Shown here: positions 7,760 to 15,655 of the stretch, piece after piece
Numbering within the stretch: the stretch's first letter is position 1
Layout: every line of letters starts with the position of its first letter
Assembly (NCBI GenBank): GCA_964637705.1
Contig: CAZWVM010000002.1
Span: 1-64,000 of the forward strand
Source: CAZWVM01 sp964637705
Lineage (GTDB): Bacteria > UBA8481
Direction of reading: 5' to 3'
Length of the DNA: 64,000 nucleotides
The notes under the pieces: model-generated
What the model was told of the DNA's origin: nothing
Databases searched by the model: none
What the model saw: only the letters and a program-made list of their open reading frames with translations
Position numbers and translations under genes: made by a program

Positions 7760-8671
7760 ATGAACTTGGTCCGCGCCGCGATCGACATCGGCACCCACTC
7801 CGTCCGCCTTCTCGTCGCCGATCGTTCGGCTTCGCCGCCCCGCGCCCTGGAGACGGGCCTCCGCATCACGCGGCTCGGCGAGGGGCTCGACCGCTCGCGA
7901 CGACTCTCGGCCGCGGCCGTGGCGCGGACCGCCGAGACGGTCGCGGACTTCGCCGCGCGGGCGCGGGCCCGCGGCGCGGAGCCGTTCGTCTTCGGCACGG
8001 CGGCCCTCCGGGAGGCCGATAACGGGGCCGAGGCCGCCGGCCGCATCGGCGCGGCCGCGGCGACTTCGGTTCACGTCGTACCCGCCGGCGAGGAGGCCCG
8101 GCTCACGTACCGCGGGGTCGAGGTCGGCGTCGCGCTCGGCGCCCGGGAGATGGTCCTGGACATCGGCGGCGGCTCCACCGAGTTCATCACGGGACCCGGC
8201 GCCGGCGCGGCCGGACCCGTCGAGGGCGTCTCCGTCTCGCTCGGCTCGGTGCGCCAGACCGAGCGCCACCTGCATGCCGACAGGCCCGGCGCGGCCGAGA
8301 TGTCGGCGATGGAGGAGGAGATCCGGGAGCGTGTGGAGGAGGGGGTGGCGGGACGCCGCGCCGAGAGGCTCTGGGGCGTCGCCGGCTCCGTCACCCAGGT
8401 CGCGGCGCTGGAGCTCGCGATGACCGAATACGACGCGCATCGCGTCAACGGCCTCTTCCTGCCGCTCGAGAGGATCCAGCATTGGATCCGCGTCTTCCTC
8501 TCCGCCTCCGCCGCGGAACGACGCGCCCTGCCGGGGATGGTTCCCGAGCGCGCGACGACGGTCATCGCCGGCACCGTGATCCTGCGCGAGGCGGTCGTCG
8601 CGCTCGGGCTCGAGGGCGTCTTCGTGAGCGACTACGACTCGCTCTGGGGGGCGCTTGACGGTGGGCGCTAG
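7760..8671 (+). CDS. ppx: Exopolyphosphatase / pppGpp phosphohydrolase family
   Basis: The product (303 residues) has the actin-fold ATPase motifs of the Ppx/GppA family: AAIDIGTHSVRLLVAD at the N terminus (phosphate 1 loop) and MVLDIGGGSTEFITG (phosphate 2 loop). The length fits the short two-domain form that lacks the HD-like C-terminal extension. Such enzymes release phosphate from polyphosphate and may convert pppGpp to ppGpp in the cytoplasm; the substrate preference cannot be told. It overlaps dus by 17 bases. Confidence 0.9.
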   Translation: MNLVRAAIDIGTHSVRLLVADRSASPPRALETGLRITRLGEGLDRSRRLSAAAVARTAETVADFAARARARGAEPFVFGTAALREADNGAEAAGRIGAAAATSVHVVPAGEEARLTYRGVEVGVALGAREMVLDIGGGSTEFITGPGAGAAGPVEGVSVSLGSVRQTERHLHADRPGAAEMSAMEEEIRERVEEGVAGRRAERLWGVAGSVTQVAALELAMTEYDAHRVNGLFLPLERIQHWIRVFLSASAAERRALPGMVPERATTVIAGTVILREAVVALGLEGVFVSDYDSLWGALDGGR

Positions 8672-9605
8672 GGAAATCCTCGCCGCCTGCCCCGTCGTCG
8701 CGGCCCCGCTCGCCGACATCACGGATCCGCCGTTCCGTCGCCTGCTCCGCGAGTTCTTCCCCGGTCTCATCCACACCGAGATGGTCTCGATGAAGGCGCT
8801 GGCTCACGGGGACGAGAAGACGATGCGGATGATCGAGAGCGTGCCGCGGGAGCAACCGCCGGTCGCGATCCAGGTGATGGTCGGGGACGAGGAGACGGCG
8901 CGGCGGACCGCGCGGATCGTCGCCGGCCAGGGGCCCTCTCACGTCGACGTGAACATGGCCTGCCCGGTGAAGAAGGTGACGAAGACCGGCAGCGGGTGCG
9001 CGCTGATGGATCGCCCCGCCGAGGCGGCCGCGATCGTGCGGGCGATCCGGGAGGAAAGCGGACTCGAGGTGACGGCGAAACTGCGGCTCGGAGTGGATGC
9101 GGAGACAGCGCCGGACCTGATCGAAAGGCTCGCCGCGGCGGGCGCCGCCGCCGTCACCCTGCACGGCCGCTTCGCGCGCCAGATGTACGCCGGCGCCGCG
9201 AACCGGGCGAGGACGCTCGAGATCGCCCGCACCGCGCCCCTGCCGGTCATCGTCTCCGGCGACGTCTACACCGTCGAGGACGTGCGCGCGATCCGGACGG
9301 GCGGCGCCGCCGGTGTCATGGCCGCGCGCGGCATGATCGGGCGGCCCTGGTTCCTGTCGGAGGCCGTCGCGGCCGTGCGCGGGGAGACGGCTCCGGCGGA
9401 GCCGCGCTGGACCGACGTGGCGAAGCGCCACCTCGATCTCGTGCGGGAGCGCGACGGGATCCGCCGCCTCGGCGCCTTCCGCCAGCACCTCGTCGGCTAC
9501 ACGCGCGGCCGCGCCGGCGCGGCCGCCCTGCGCCGCGCCCTCGTCACGGCGCCGACCTTCGAGGCGGTCGAGCGGCTCCTGGAGGAGGCCGGCGGCGGGG
9601 GCTGA
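8655..9605 (+). CDS. dus: tRNA-dihydrouridine synthase
   Basis: The 316-residue protein is a TIM-barrel flavoenzyme of the Dus family. It has VVAAPLADITDPPFRRL at the start, the catalytic-loop motif VNMACPVKKVTKTGSGCAL with the active-site Cys, KLRLGVD for FMN binding, and VIVSGDVYTVEDVRAI and VMAARGMIGRPW for the phosphate site. It reduces specific uridines of tRNA D-loops using NADPH. Starts are TTG at 8655 or GTG at 8661. The gene overlaps ppx and converges on the cytochrome gene at 9612 with only six bases between the stop codons. Confidence 0.93.
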   Translation: MTVGAREILAACPVVAAPLADITDPPFRRLLREFFPGLIHTEMVSMKALAHGDEKTMRMIESVPREQPPVAIQVMVGDEETARRTARIVAGQGPSHVDVNMACPVKKVTKTGSGCALMDRPAEAAAIVRAIREESGLEVTAKLRLGVDAETAPDLIERLAAAGAAAVTLHGRFARQMYAGAANRARTLEIARTAPLPVIVSGDVYTVEDVRAIRTGGAAGVMAARGMIGRPWFLSEAVAAVRGETAPAEPRWTDVAKRHLDLVRERDGIRRLGAFRQHLVGYTRGRAGAAALRRALVTAPTFEAVERLLEEAGGGG

Positions 9606-9615
9606 GGCGCCTCAG
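9602..9615. other. 14-base perfect palindrome containing two convergent stop codons
   Basis: CTGAGGCGCCTCAG is self-complementary and contains the stop codon of dus on the plus strand and of the HybB/cytochrome fusion gene on the minus strand. It could fold in both transcripts, but no T tract follows in either direction. Confidence 0.4.
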
Positions 9616-11408
9616 TCGATCTCGTGGCACCTCGAACAGGCCGCCAGCCCGAAGGATCGGCCGCGGCCGTGGCAGGCGCCGCAGGAGCGACCCCGGAAGA
9701 GTTCCTCCATCGAAACGTGGCCGGGCAGGCTTTCGTGCCCGGTTCCCGACGGCATCGCGGCGTGGCAGACCCGGCAATCGAGGGCGCGCGCCACGTGCGC
9801 GTCGTGGGAGAAGCAGATGGCTCCCGGGCTCGAATGATCCGAGAGAGTCCTTTCCCGCGGCAGGGCGGAATGGCACCGGGCGCAGGCGGTGTCCATCGAG
9901 AAGCTCCGCGCGCCGTCGTGGCAGGTGCCGCATCCCGAGCCCTCGTGGCCGCGCGGCTTCGACAACCGCCGCTCGGGCAGGACCGACCAGGTGTCACCGT
10001 GGCAGGAACCGCAGGAGGCCGCGTGCCGCCCGTGGCGGAAGACCACGCCCATCTCGCGGGAGTAGACGACGTCGCCCGGGCCACCGCGCCGCGCAAGCCC
10101 GTTCTCCGCGGCGGCCCGCGGCGAGCCGAACCCGTGGGCCACGAGGACGGCGGACAGGAGCACGATCACGGCGCCCAGCATCGCGAGCGCGGAGCGGTCG
10201 ATGAGCGGACGCGTCTCGCCGGGATCCGGCACGAAGAGCGCCAGGTTCAAGGAGATCGTCCGGAAGAGAAGGACGCCGCCGACCACGAGCGCGGCGGTGA
10301 CGGAGATCTCGATGAGCGACGGGATGTAGGCAAATCCGCGCGAGGATTCGAAACCGGTAAGGGAGACGTTCAGGCGGTTGAGCATGACGCCGGTGACGGC
10401 GAGAAGCCCCGCGACGAAGAGACGGGAGGGCGCGGGGGATCTCGCGGCGAGCAGAAGGACCGGGAGAAGCGCGCCGACGGCGATCTCGAGGGTCAGTAGC
10501 GCCCGTTCATACGTCGATCCCGACGCCAGCGCCCCCCGGTGAACCATGTCCCCGCCCTGCAGGAGGGCATGGAGAACCGTGAACGCGAGGAGCCAGCGCC
10601 CGAGCGCGCGCAGCGGGCGATCCTCGTACTGCGCGCCCAGGCCGAAGTGGGACAGGGAGGCCTCCACCATCACCATCCCCAGGCCGCACTTGATCGCGCT
10701 CAGGTAGAAGAGAAGGGGCAGGAGCGGCGTGTACCAGAAGGGATGGAGCTTCGTCGGCACGATCAGATAGAGGCCTCCGAGCGAGGATTGGTGCAGGGTC
10801 GAGAGGACGAACCCCAGCCCGGCGAAGAAGGGCATCGTCCTGTGGATCCTGTTCCCGAGATCCTTCCGTCCGAAGAACCCGAGAATCTCAGGTGAGAATT
10901 CGACGGCGAGCACGGTGTTGTACAGCATGACGCAGACGGAGACTTCGAAAAGGACGGACCGGGGATTCCAGAAGAACATCGGGTGCCAGATGCGCCACGG
11001 GTGACCCAGGTCCATCATGAGGCCGCCGACGGCGAAGACGTAGCCGAGAAAGGCCGTGAGGACGGCGGCTCGCGCGATCGGCTGGTAGGAGCGGCGGCCC
11101 AGGATGTACACGGCGAAGGCGATCGTGAACCCTCCGGCGGAGGTGGCCACGCCGATCAGGATGTCGAAGCCGACCCAGAGACCCCACGGGTAGGCGTCAG
11201 AGAGGTTCGTCGCGGCGCCGAGTCCTTGCGTCAAACGCATCATCGCCCCGATGGCGCCCGCCGAAATCACGACGATGGAGAGAAACTTGTGCCAGGGGGA
11301 GAGGGAAACGATCGGATCGAGCCATCGTCCCGGCTCCATTCTTGCCCAGGAGGATCGGGCGATGAGGATCGCCTGCCGCCACGAGGGGAACAGCGTCCGC
11401 TCAGTCAT
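9612..11408 (-). CDS. HybB/NrfD-type quinone-binding subunit fused to a six-heme cytochrome c
   Basis: Residues about 40-430 form roughly ten transmembrane helices of the NrfD/HybB family (SPWHKFLSIVVISAGAIGAM, AYPWGLWVGFDILIGVATSA, WHPMFFWNPRSVLFEVS). This family binds quinone in hydrogenase-2, Hmc, Qrc and related complexes. After one more helix the protein continues for about 135 residues with six CXXCH motifs (CGSCH, CGTCH, CARCH, CRVCH, CGACH, CSRCH). NrfD proteins normally end after the membrane domain, so this is a fusion of the quinone site to its electron acceptor or donor. The C terminus would be periplasmic. It overlaps the ferredoxin gene by eight bases and is third in a sigma-54-promoted operon. 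Confidence 0.9.
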   Translation of the reverse strand: MTERTLFPSWRQAILIARSSWARMEPGRWLDPIVSLSPWHKFLSIVVISAGAIGAMMRLTQGLGAATNLSDAYPWGLWVGFDILIGVATSAGGFTIAFAVYILGRRSYQPIARAAVLTAFLGYVFAVGGLMMDLGHPWRIWHPMFFWNPRSVLFEVSVCVMLYNTVLAVEFSPEILGFFGRKDLGNRIHRTMPFFAGLGFVLSTLHQSSLGGLYLIVPTKLHPFWYTPLLPLLFYLSAIKCGLGMVMVEASLSHFGLGAQYEDRPLRALGRWLLAFTVLHALLQGGDMVHRGALASGSTYERALLTLEIAVGALLPVLLLAARSPAPSRLFVAGLLAVTGVMLNRLNVSLTGFESSRGFAYIPSLIEISVTAALVVGGVLLFRTISLNLALFVPDPGETRPLIDRSALAMLGAVIVLLSAVLVAHGFGSPRAAAENGLARRGGPGDVVYSREMGVVFRHGRHAASCGSCHGDTWSVLPERRLSKPRGHEGSGCGTCHDGARSFSMDTACARCHSALPRERTLSDHSSPGAICFSHDAHVARALDCRVCHAAMPSGTGHESLPGHVSMEELFRGRSCGACHGRGRSFGLAACSRCHEID

Positions 11409-12147
11409 GCCCCGTCCTCCCCCGGACTTCTCCGGCGATTCTCTGGCGCCGCCGGATGATCCAATACAGGCCGGCGAGCGTCAGCCCCGTCACCGAGACG
11501 ATGCCGGGAACCTGGTGCAGGTAGCGCGCGGAGAGGTCGGGCAGGGGCTCGGAGGGGAGGGACGAAGGGAGCCCCAGATCTGCGAAAGCCGTGTCCGCGA
11601 CCAGGAGAACGGAAGTCCCGCCGGCCGCCTCGAGACCGAAGACCTCGGGCGCGTAGCCGCCGCCGGCGATGCGCGCCCGGGCCTCATCGAGAAGGTCGTC
11701 GCGTCTCCCGTACGCCAGGGCGTCGTGGGGACAGGAATCCGCGCACGCGGGCCCTCGCCCGGACGCCCTCCGCTCCGGGCAGAGCGTGCACTTGCGGACA
11801 TAGGGCACGGGGCTTTGCCACTCGTAGCGGGGCACGTCGAAGGGACAGGCGAGGAGACAGTAGCGGCAACCCATGCAGAGCTCGGCCCGATACTCCACGG
11901 CGCCGTCGGAGGATCGGCGCATGGCGCCGACCGGGCAGACGGAGACGCAGGCCGGATCGAGGCAGTGCATGCAGGAGCGTCTCACGAAGCGTCCCGCCCG
12001 GTCCTCGATCGCGAGGTAAGCCGACCGGGTGAGCTCGTCGCGCGGCGGGTCCGGCGGTTGCCCGTTCACCTCGCGGCACGCCATGACGCAGGTCTGGCAG
12101 CCCACGCAGCGCTTCGCGTCGAAGAGGAGCCCGACCGTGCCGCCCAT
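11401..12147 (-). CDS. HybA-like four-cluster ferredoxin with C-terminal membrane anchor
   Basis: The product, about 248 residues, holds 16 cysteines in four [4Fe-4S] motifs: CVGCQTCVMAC, CMHCLDPACVSVCP, CMGCRYCLLACP, and CTLC..CADSCP. A single hydrophobic helix near the C terminus (PGIVSVTGLTLAGLYWII) ends in a basic tail. This is the layout of HybA/DmsB/HmcB electron-transfer subunits that relay electrons to an NrfD partner, the next gene. The ATG at 12147 is chosen because upstream codons read through the previous gene in a low-quality frame. No Tat signal is present, so the side of the membrane is unclear, although export with a partner is possible. Confidence 0.88.
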   Translation of the reverse strand: MGGTVGLLFDAKRCVGCQTCVMACREVNGQPPDPPRDELTRSAYLAIEDRAGRFVRRSCMHCLDPACVSVCPVGAMRRSSDGAVEYRAELCMGCRYCLLACPFDVPRYEWQSPVPYVRKCTLCPERRASGRGPACADSCPHDALAYGRRDDLLDEARARIAGGGYAPEVFGLEAAGGTSVLLVADTAFADLGLPSSLPSEPLPDLSARYLHQVPGIVSVTGLTLAGLYWIIRRRQRIAGEVRGRTGHD

Positions 12148-12158
12148 GACCCGACGGG

Positions 12159-12761
12159 TTATTCGGAATCCCTCTCGAGAAAGATCCGGCCGAAGCGCCG
12201 CGCGTCGGTGGGAGCGAGCTGCGTCAGGAATCCCGGCGCGAGTTCGGCGCCGTCGGCCATGCATCCGGCCATCTCGGGCGTCTGGGCGAGGAAGCGGGCG
12301 AGCCGCCTCCGCTCCTCGTGCCACCAGCTCGTCACCGCGTCCCCGATTTTCATCGATGAGATGGCTTCACGGAGACGAGCGGGTTCGAAGATGACCACCG
12401 ACTCGGCGGAGGAGACGATGCGCCCGTCGAAGGGCGCCGCGATCTCGAGGCGGTGCTGACCGGCGGCCAGCTCGTAGAGGCGGTCGCCCTCCCTGACCGT
12501 GGTGTCGCTCGCGGCGGGCAGGAAACCGGCGCCCGGCCCCGCGGCCTCGGTGAGAAAGGTGTCCGGCTGGATGATGAGGCGGCCATTCTGCGCCAGGACG
12601 GCGGTCAGGTGATTTCCCGTGACGAAGACGCCCTCGGCCGGCACGGGAAAGCGGTCCGGCGGGATCGAGAGGCGCACATCCTCCGCGCTCCCGTTTCGGT
12701 TCATGACGATCTCCACCGTTATGAACGCGATGAAGAGAAGGACGACGAGAATGGCAACCAT
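12159..12761 (-). CDS. Membrane-anchored protein with lipoyl-like barrel segment
   Basis: The 200-residue protein begins with one transmembrane helix (MVAILVVLLFIAFITVEIVM) and continues with a soluble beta-rich region. The stretch LEIAAPFDGRIVSSAE (about residues 107-122) resembles the second half of a biotinyl/lipoyl or GcvH barrel, but the modifiable lysine is not evident. The C terminus is helical. It is first in the operon with the ferredoxin and HybB/cytochrome genes, 11 bases before the ferredoxin ATG, and is directly preceded by GGAGGT and a sigma-54 promoter. It is probably an accessory subunit of this quinone redox complex. Confidence 0.7.
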   Translation of the reverse strand: MVAILVVLLFIAFITVEIVMNRNGSAEDVRLSIPPDRFPVPAEGVFVTGNHLTAVLAQNGRLIIQPDTFLTEAAGPGAGFLPAASDTTVREGDRLYELAAGQHRLEIAAPFDGRIVSSAESVVIFEPARLREAISSMKIGDAVTSWWHEERRRLARFLAQTPEMAGCMADGAELAPGFLTQLAPTDARRFGRIFLERDSE

Positions 12762-12782
12762 GGTGCACCTCCATCACTCAAA

Positions 12783-12799
12783 GGAGCAATGCGCGTGCC
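12783..12799 (-). promoter_or_regulatory. Sigma-54 promoter of the HybA/HybB-cytochrome operon
   Basis: The minus strand reads GGCACGCGCATTGCT. The invariant GG and GC are ten bases apart and the TTGCT minus-12 element is exact (consensus TGGCACG-N4-TTGCA/T; only the leading T differs). The predicted start lies about 14 bases before the ATG, leaving room for the GGAGGT ribosome site. The neighbouring upstream gene encodes a sigma-54 activator with an intact GAFTGA motif. Confidence 0.8.
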
Positions 12800-12973
12800 G
12801 GGCGGTGTCCGGGGGAGGAGAGAGGGGGCGGGTATGGGGTGGCCGTCGCTCATCTCGTGGAAAACGACAAGGGTGCCAGCGGTTCTTCGTTCGGACGGGA
12901 ATTGGCCGAGGGCGAATTCCCGCCAAGGCCGGCGAGGCCGAACGCCTCGCGGCGATGCAGAATGCAACGAACC

Positions 12974-14317
12974 TCAGTCGCCGTCTTCCCCCGGTTTCAA
13001 CCCCATCCGGCGCAGCTTGCGATAGAGGGTGGTGCGGTCGATGCCGAGAATGCGGGCGGTCCGCGTGAGATGGCCGCCCGTCTCCTCGAGCGCCTGGCGG
13101 ATGCGCCGCGCCTCGACGTCCTCGAGGGATCCCGTCGCGGCGGGATCCGGCCGGCCGGTCGCGAGGGCGTCGATCACGATATCCGTGCGGGTGATGCGTT
13201 CTGAGCGGCAGAGGATGACCGCGCGCTCGATCACGTTCTTCAGCTCGCGAACGTTGCCCGGCCATGCATGGCGGCCCAGGATCGCGAGCGCCTCGTCATC
13301 GATCGATTCGATCGGCTTGCCCGCCCTTCGGCCCGCGTCCTCGAGAAAGTGCCTGGCGAGAGAGGGGATCTCCTCGAGGCGATCGCGCAGCGGCGGCAGG
13401 CGGATGGTGACGACGTTGAGGCGGTAGAAGAGGTCCTCGCGGAACCGCCCCGCGCGCACGTCGTCGGCGAGGGGGCGATTCGTCGCGGAAACGAGGCGGA
13501 AGTCGACCTTCATCGAGCGCTCCGCGCCCAGGCGCGTGACCTCGCCCGTCTCCACGGATCTCAGGAAGGCCACCTGCATGGCCAGGGGGATTTCGCCGAC
13601 CTCGTCGAGGAAGAGCGTGCCGCCGGCGGCGAGCTCGATCCGCCCCTTCCGCCGGAACTGCGCGCCCGTGAAGGCGCCCTTCTCGTGCCCGAAGAGTTCC
13701 GACTCGAGGAGCGACTCGGGAATCGCGCCGCAGTTGACGGCCACGAAGGGAAAGAGCCTGCGCCGGCTCCGCGCGTGGATGTGGCGCGCGATGACCTCCT
13801 TCCCCGTGCCGCTCTCGCCCAGGAGAAGCACCGGGGCCTCCGACGCGGCCACGGTCTCGACCAGGATCATGAGGTCCTTCATGAGGCGGCTCTCCGCGAC
13901 GAGCCCGTGAGGTTTCGGCGAAGGAGGCGAATTCTCGCGGCGATTCTCGAGCGCCGTGCGCACCAGTTCCGTCAGCTCGTCCGGCTGGAAGGGCTTCGTG
14001 ATGTAGTCGTAGGCGCCCTCCTTCATGGCCGCGAGCGCGGTCTCGACGGAGGCGTGCGCGGTCATGAAGATCACGGTGACATGGGCGTCGCGGCTCTTGA
14101 TGCGGCGGTGAAGCTCGAGGCCGTCCATCCCCGGCAGGCGTATGTCCAGGAGCGCCAGGTCGAAATCGCCCTTCCCGAGGGTCGAGAGCGCGGTCTCCGC
14201 GTCCGCGGCGGTCGCGACAACCCAGTCCTCCTGCGCGAAGAGATCGGCGAGCCCATCGCGGATGCTCGCTTCGTCGTCCACGATCAGGATGCGGGCGGAT
14301 GCCGGGTTCGAGGCCAT
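12974..14317 (-). CDS. NtrC-family sigma-54-dependent response regulator
   Basis: The 447-residue protein has a receiver domain (about 1-120; ILIVDDEASIRDGL, LALLDIRLPGMDGLEL with the phospho-acceptor Asp, YDYITKPF), an AAA+ domain (about 145-370; Walker A GESGTGKE, GAFTGA in GHEKGAFTGAQFRRKG, Walker B GGTLFLDEVGEI, arginine-finger region FREDLFYRLNVV) and a Fis-type helix-turn-helix (HLTRTARILGIDRTTLYRKL). All motifs needed to drive sigma-54 polymerase are intact. It transcribes in the same direction as the adjacent operon, which has a sigma-54 promoter 175 bases downstream, so that operon is its obvious target. The cognate kinase may be the heme-sensor kinase at 17693. Confidence 0.95.
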   Translation of the reverse strand: MASNPASARILIVDDEASIRDGLADLFAQEDWVVATAADAETALSTLGKGDFDLALLDIRLPGMDGLELHRRIKSRDAHVTVIFMTAHASVETALAAMKEGAYDYITKPFQPDELTELVRTALENRRENSPPSPKPHGLVAESRLMKDLMILVETVAASEAPVLLLGESGTGKEVIARHIHARSRRRLFPFVAVNCGAIPESLLESELFGHEKGAFTGAQFRRKGRIELAAGGTLFLDEVGEIPLAMQVAFLRSVETGEVTRLGAERSMKVDFRLVSATNRPLADDVRAGRFREDLFYRLNVVTIRLPPLRDRLEEIPSLARHFLEDAGRRAGKPIESIDDEALAILGRHAWPGNVRELKNVIERAVILCRSERITRTDIVIDALATGRPDPAATGSLEDVEARRIRQALEETGGHLTRTARILGIDRTTLYRKLRRMGLKPGEDGD

Positions 14318-14379
14318 GACGTCGGAGGCTACGTCTTCCCGCGACCCTTCGTCAAGTCACCGCGCCGCCGGGGCGGCGA

Positions 14380-14407
14380 TTGACAACGTGGGCCTCTCCG
14401 GTATTCT
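14380..14407 (+). promoter_or_regulatory. Sigma-70-type promoter of the tat genes
   Basis: A perfect TTGACA box and TATTCT are separated by 16 bases, about 45 bases before the tatA start. It lies in the divergent gap between the response regulator gene and tatA. Confidence 0.6.
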
Positions 14408-14451
14408 CCGCGCGTCCGCCGCCTGCGGCGACGGTCCGGAGGTGTTTCGGC

Positions 14452-14634
14452 ATGTTTTCCTACATCCGCGGCAGCGAGTGGATCATCATCCTCGTGATCG
14501 TCCTCATTCTCTTCGGGCCGACGCAATTGCCCAAGCTGATGAAGGTGCTCGGCGAGGCCTTGCGGGCCTTCAAGAAGTCCTCGTCGGGCGACGACGGAGA
14601 CGAGGGCACTTCGCCGGGCGACGGCAAGGCCTGA
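14452..14634 (+). CDS. tatA: Twin-arginine translocase subunit TatA
   Basis: The 60-residue protein has one short N-terminal transmembrane helix (EWIIILVIVLILFGP), the FGPTQLPKL hinge and an amphipathic helix (LMKVLGEALRAFKKSS) with an acidic tail, exactly the TatA layout. GGAGGTG precedes the ATG by eight bases. It forms the pore-like part of the folded-protein exporter in the inner membrane. A TatB-TatC fusion follows 48 bases later. Confidence 0.95.
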   Translation: MFSYIRGSEWIIILVIVLILFGPTQLPKLMKVLGEALRAFKKSSSGDDGDEGTSPGDGKA

Positions 14635-14682
14635 TCGCGGGAAGCGGGGTGACCGCCGGACGATGATCTCGGCCGACACCTG

Positions 14683-15594
14683 ATGGAATTCGTCTCGCAG
14701 GAACTCGTCCTCATTCTCTGCCTCGGCGCGCTCCTTCTCGGGCCCGACCGGATCCGCGATCTCGCCGCCGCCGCCGGCGCCCTGCGCGGTAGAGCCCGTC
14801 GCCTGGCCGCCGAGCTCCACGGGGCTTGGGAGGAGGCGCCCGGTCCGCCCCCGCCCGGCGATGTGACGCCCTCCGCTCCTGCCGCGGCGGCCTCGCCGCC
14901 CGTCCCCGGGTTCGTGTCTCATCTGCGCGAGCTGCGTCTCCGGACGCTCGTCACCCTCGCCGCCTTCGTCGCGGCTCTGCCCCTCGCGGCGTTCTTCGCG
15001 GAGCCTTGGGTGTTTCGCCGGCTCCTGGAACCCCTCGGAGAGAGACAACTCCTGTATCTCTCTCTCTCGGAAGGATTCCTCGTCCACTGGGGGGTGACGT
15101 GGCGCGTGGCTCTCGTCATCGCCCTGCCGGTGGCGGCCTACCAGGCCTGGGCCTTCGTGGCGCCGGGGCTCTACCCCCGCGAACGCCGCGCGGCCGTCGG
15201 CCTGGCTTTTGTCTCGATCCTGCTCTTCGTCGCGGGCGCGGCCTTCTCTTTCCTCGCCATCCTGCCGGTGGCGGTCCTCTTCTTTCTCTCCTTCGAGTCG
15301 GCGGGCCTCAGGTATGCCGGCGCGGTCTCCTCCTACCTGGAGTTCGCGGCCGGGCTGATCCTCGCCGGCGGATTCGCGTTCCAGGTCCCGCTTGTCATGC
15401 TGGGCCTGATGAAGGCCGGCCTCGTGGAGCGGAAAACCTTCGCGCGTTGGCGCCGCGAGTGGTTCCTGCTGCTCGTGGTGGCCGGGGCGGCCCTGACGCC
15501 GACGGGCGACGCCGCGACCCTGGCCGCCTTCTGCCTGCCGCTCTGGCTGCTCTTCGAATCCGCGCTGCTGGCGGCTCGGGGACTCGGGCTGTGA
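14683..15594 (+). CDS. tatC: TatB-like/TatC fusion, twin-arginine translocase receptor
   Basis: Residues 1-45 are a TatA/TatB-type unit: a short hydrophobic helix (LVLILCLGALLLGPDRI) then an amphipathic helix (AAAAGALRGRARRLAAEL). After a Pro/Ala linker, residues about 78-300 are a six-helix TatC with FVSHLRELRLR at the start (substrate-receptor loop), the conserved acidic position in LYLSLSEGF, FVAPGLYPRERR, and LTPTGDAATL near the end. TatB and TatC are normally separate and form the 1:1 receptor for RR signal peptides, so a covalent fusion fixes that stoichiometry. No separate tatB is present. Confidence 0.9.
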   Translation: MEFVSQELVLILCLGALLLGPDRIRDLAAAAGALRGRARRLAAELHGAWEEAPGPPPPGDVTPSAPAAAASPPVPGFVSHLRELRLRTLVTLAAFVAALPLAAFFAEPWVFRRLLEPLGERQLLYLSLSEGFLVHWGVTWRVALVIALPVAAYQAWAFVAPGLYPRERRAAVGLAFVSILLFVAGAAFSFLAILPVAVLFFLSFESAGLRYAGAVSSYLEFAAGLILAGGFAFQVPLVMLGLMKAGLVERKTFARWRREWFLLLVVAGAALTPTGDAATLAAFCLPLWLLFESALLAARGLGL

Positions 15595-15631
15595 TCCGCG
15601 TTGGTCGTGGCGCGCCTCGGAAGACCGGTTG

Positions 15632-15637
15632 TATAAT
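15632..15637 (+). promoter_or_regulatory. Candidate minus-10 box TATAAT
   Basis: An exact TATAAT preceded by TTG lies 19 bases before the GTG start of the degenerate regulator gene, with a GGAG ribosome site between. No good minus-35 box stands at the right spacing, so this is only a candidate. Confidence 0.3.
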
Positions 15638-15655
15638 GCCGGCGGGAGAGATCAT

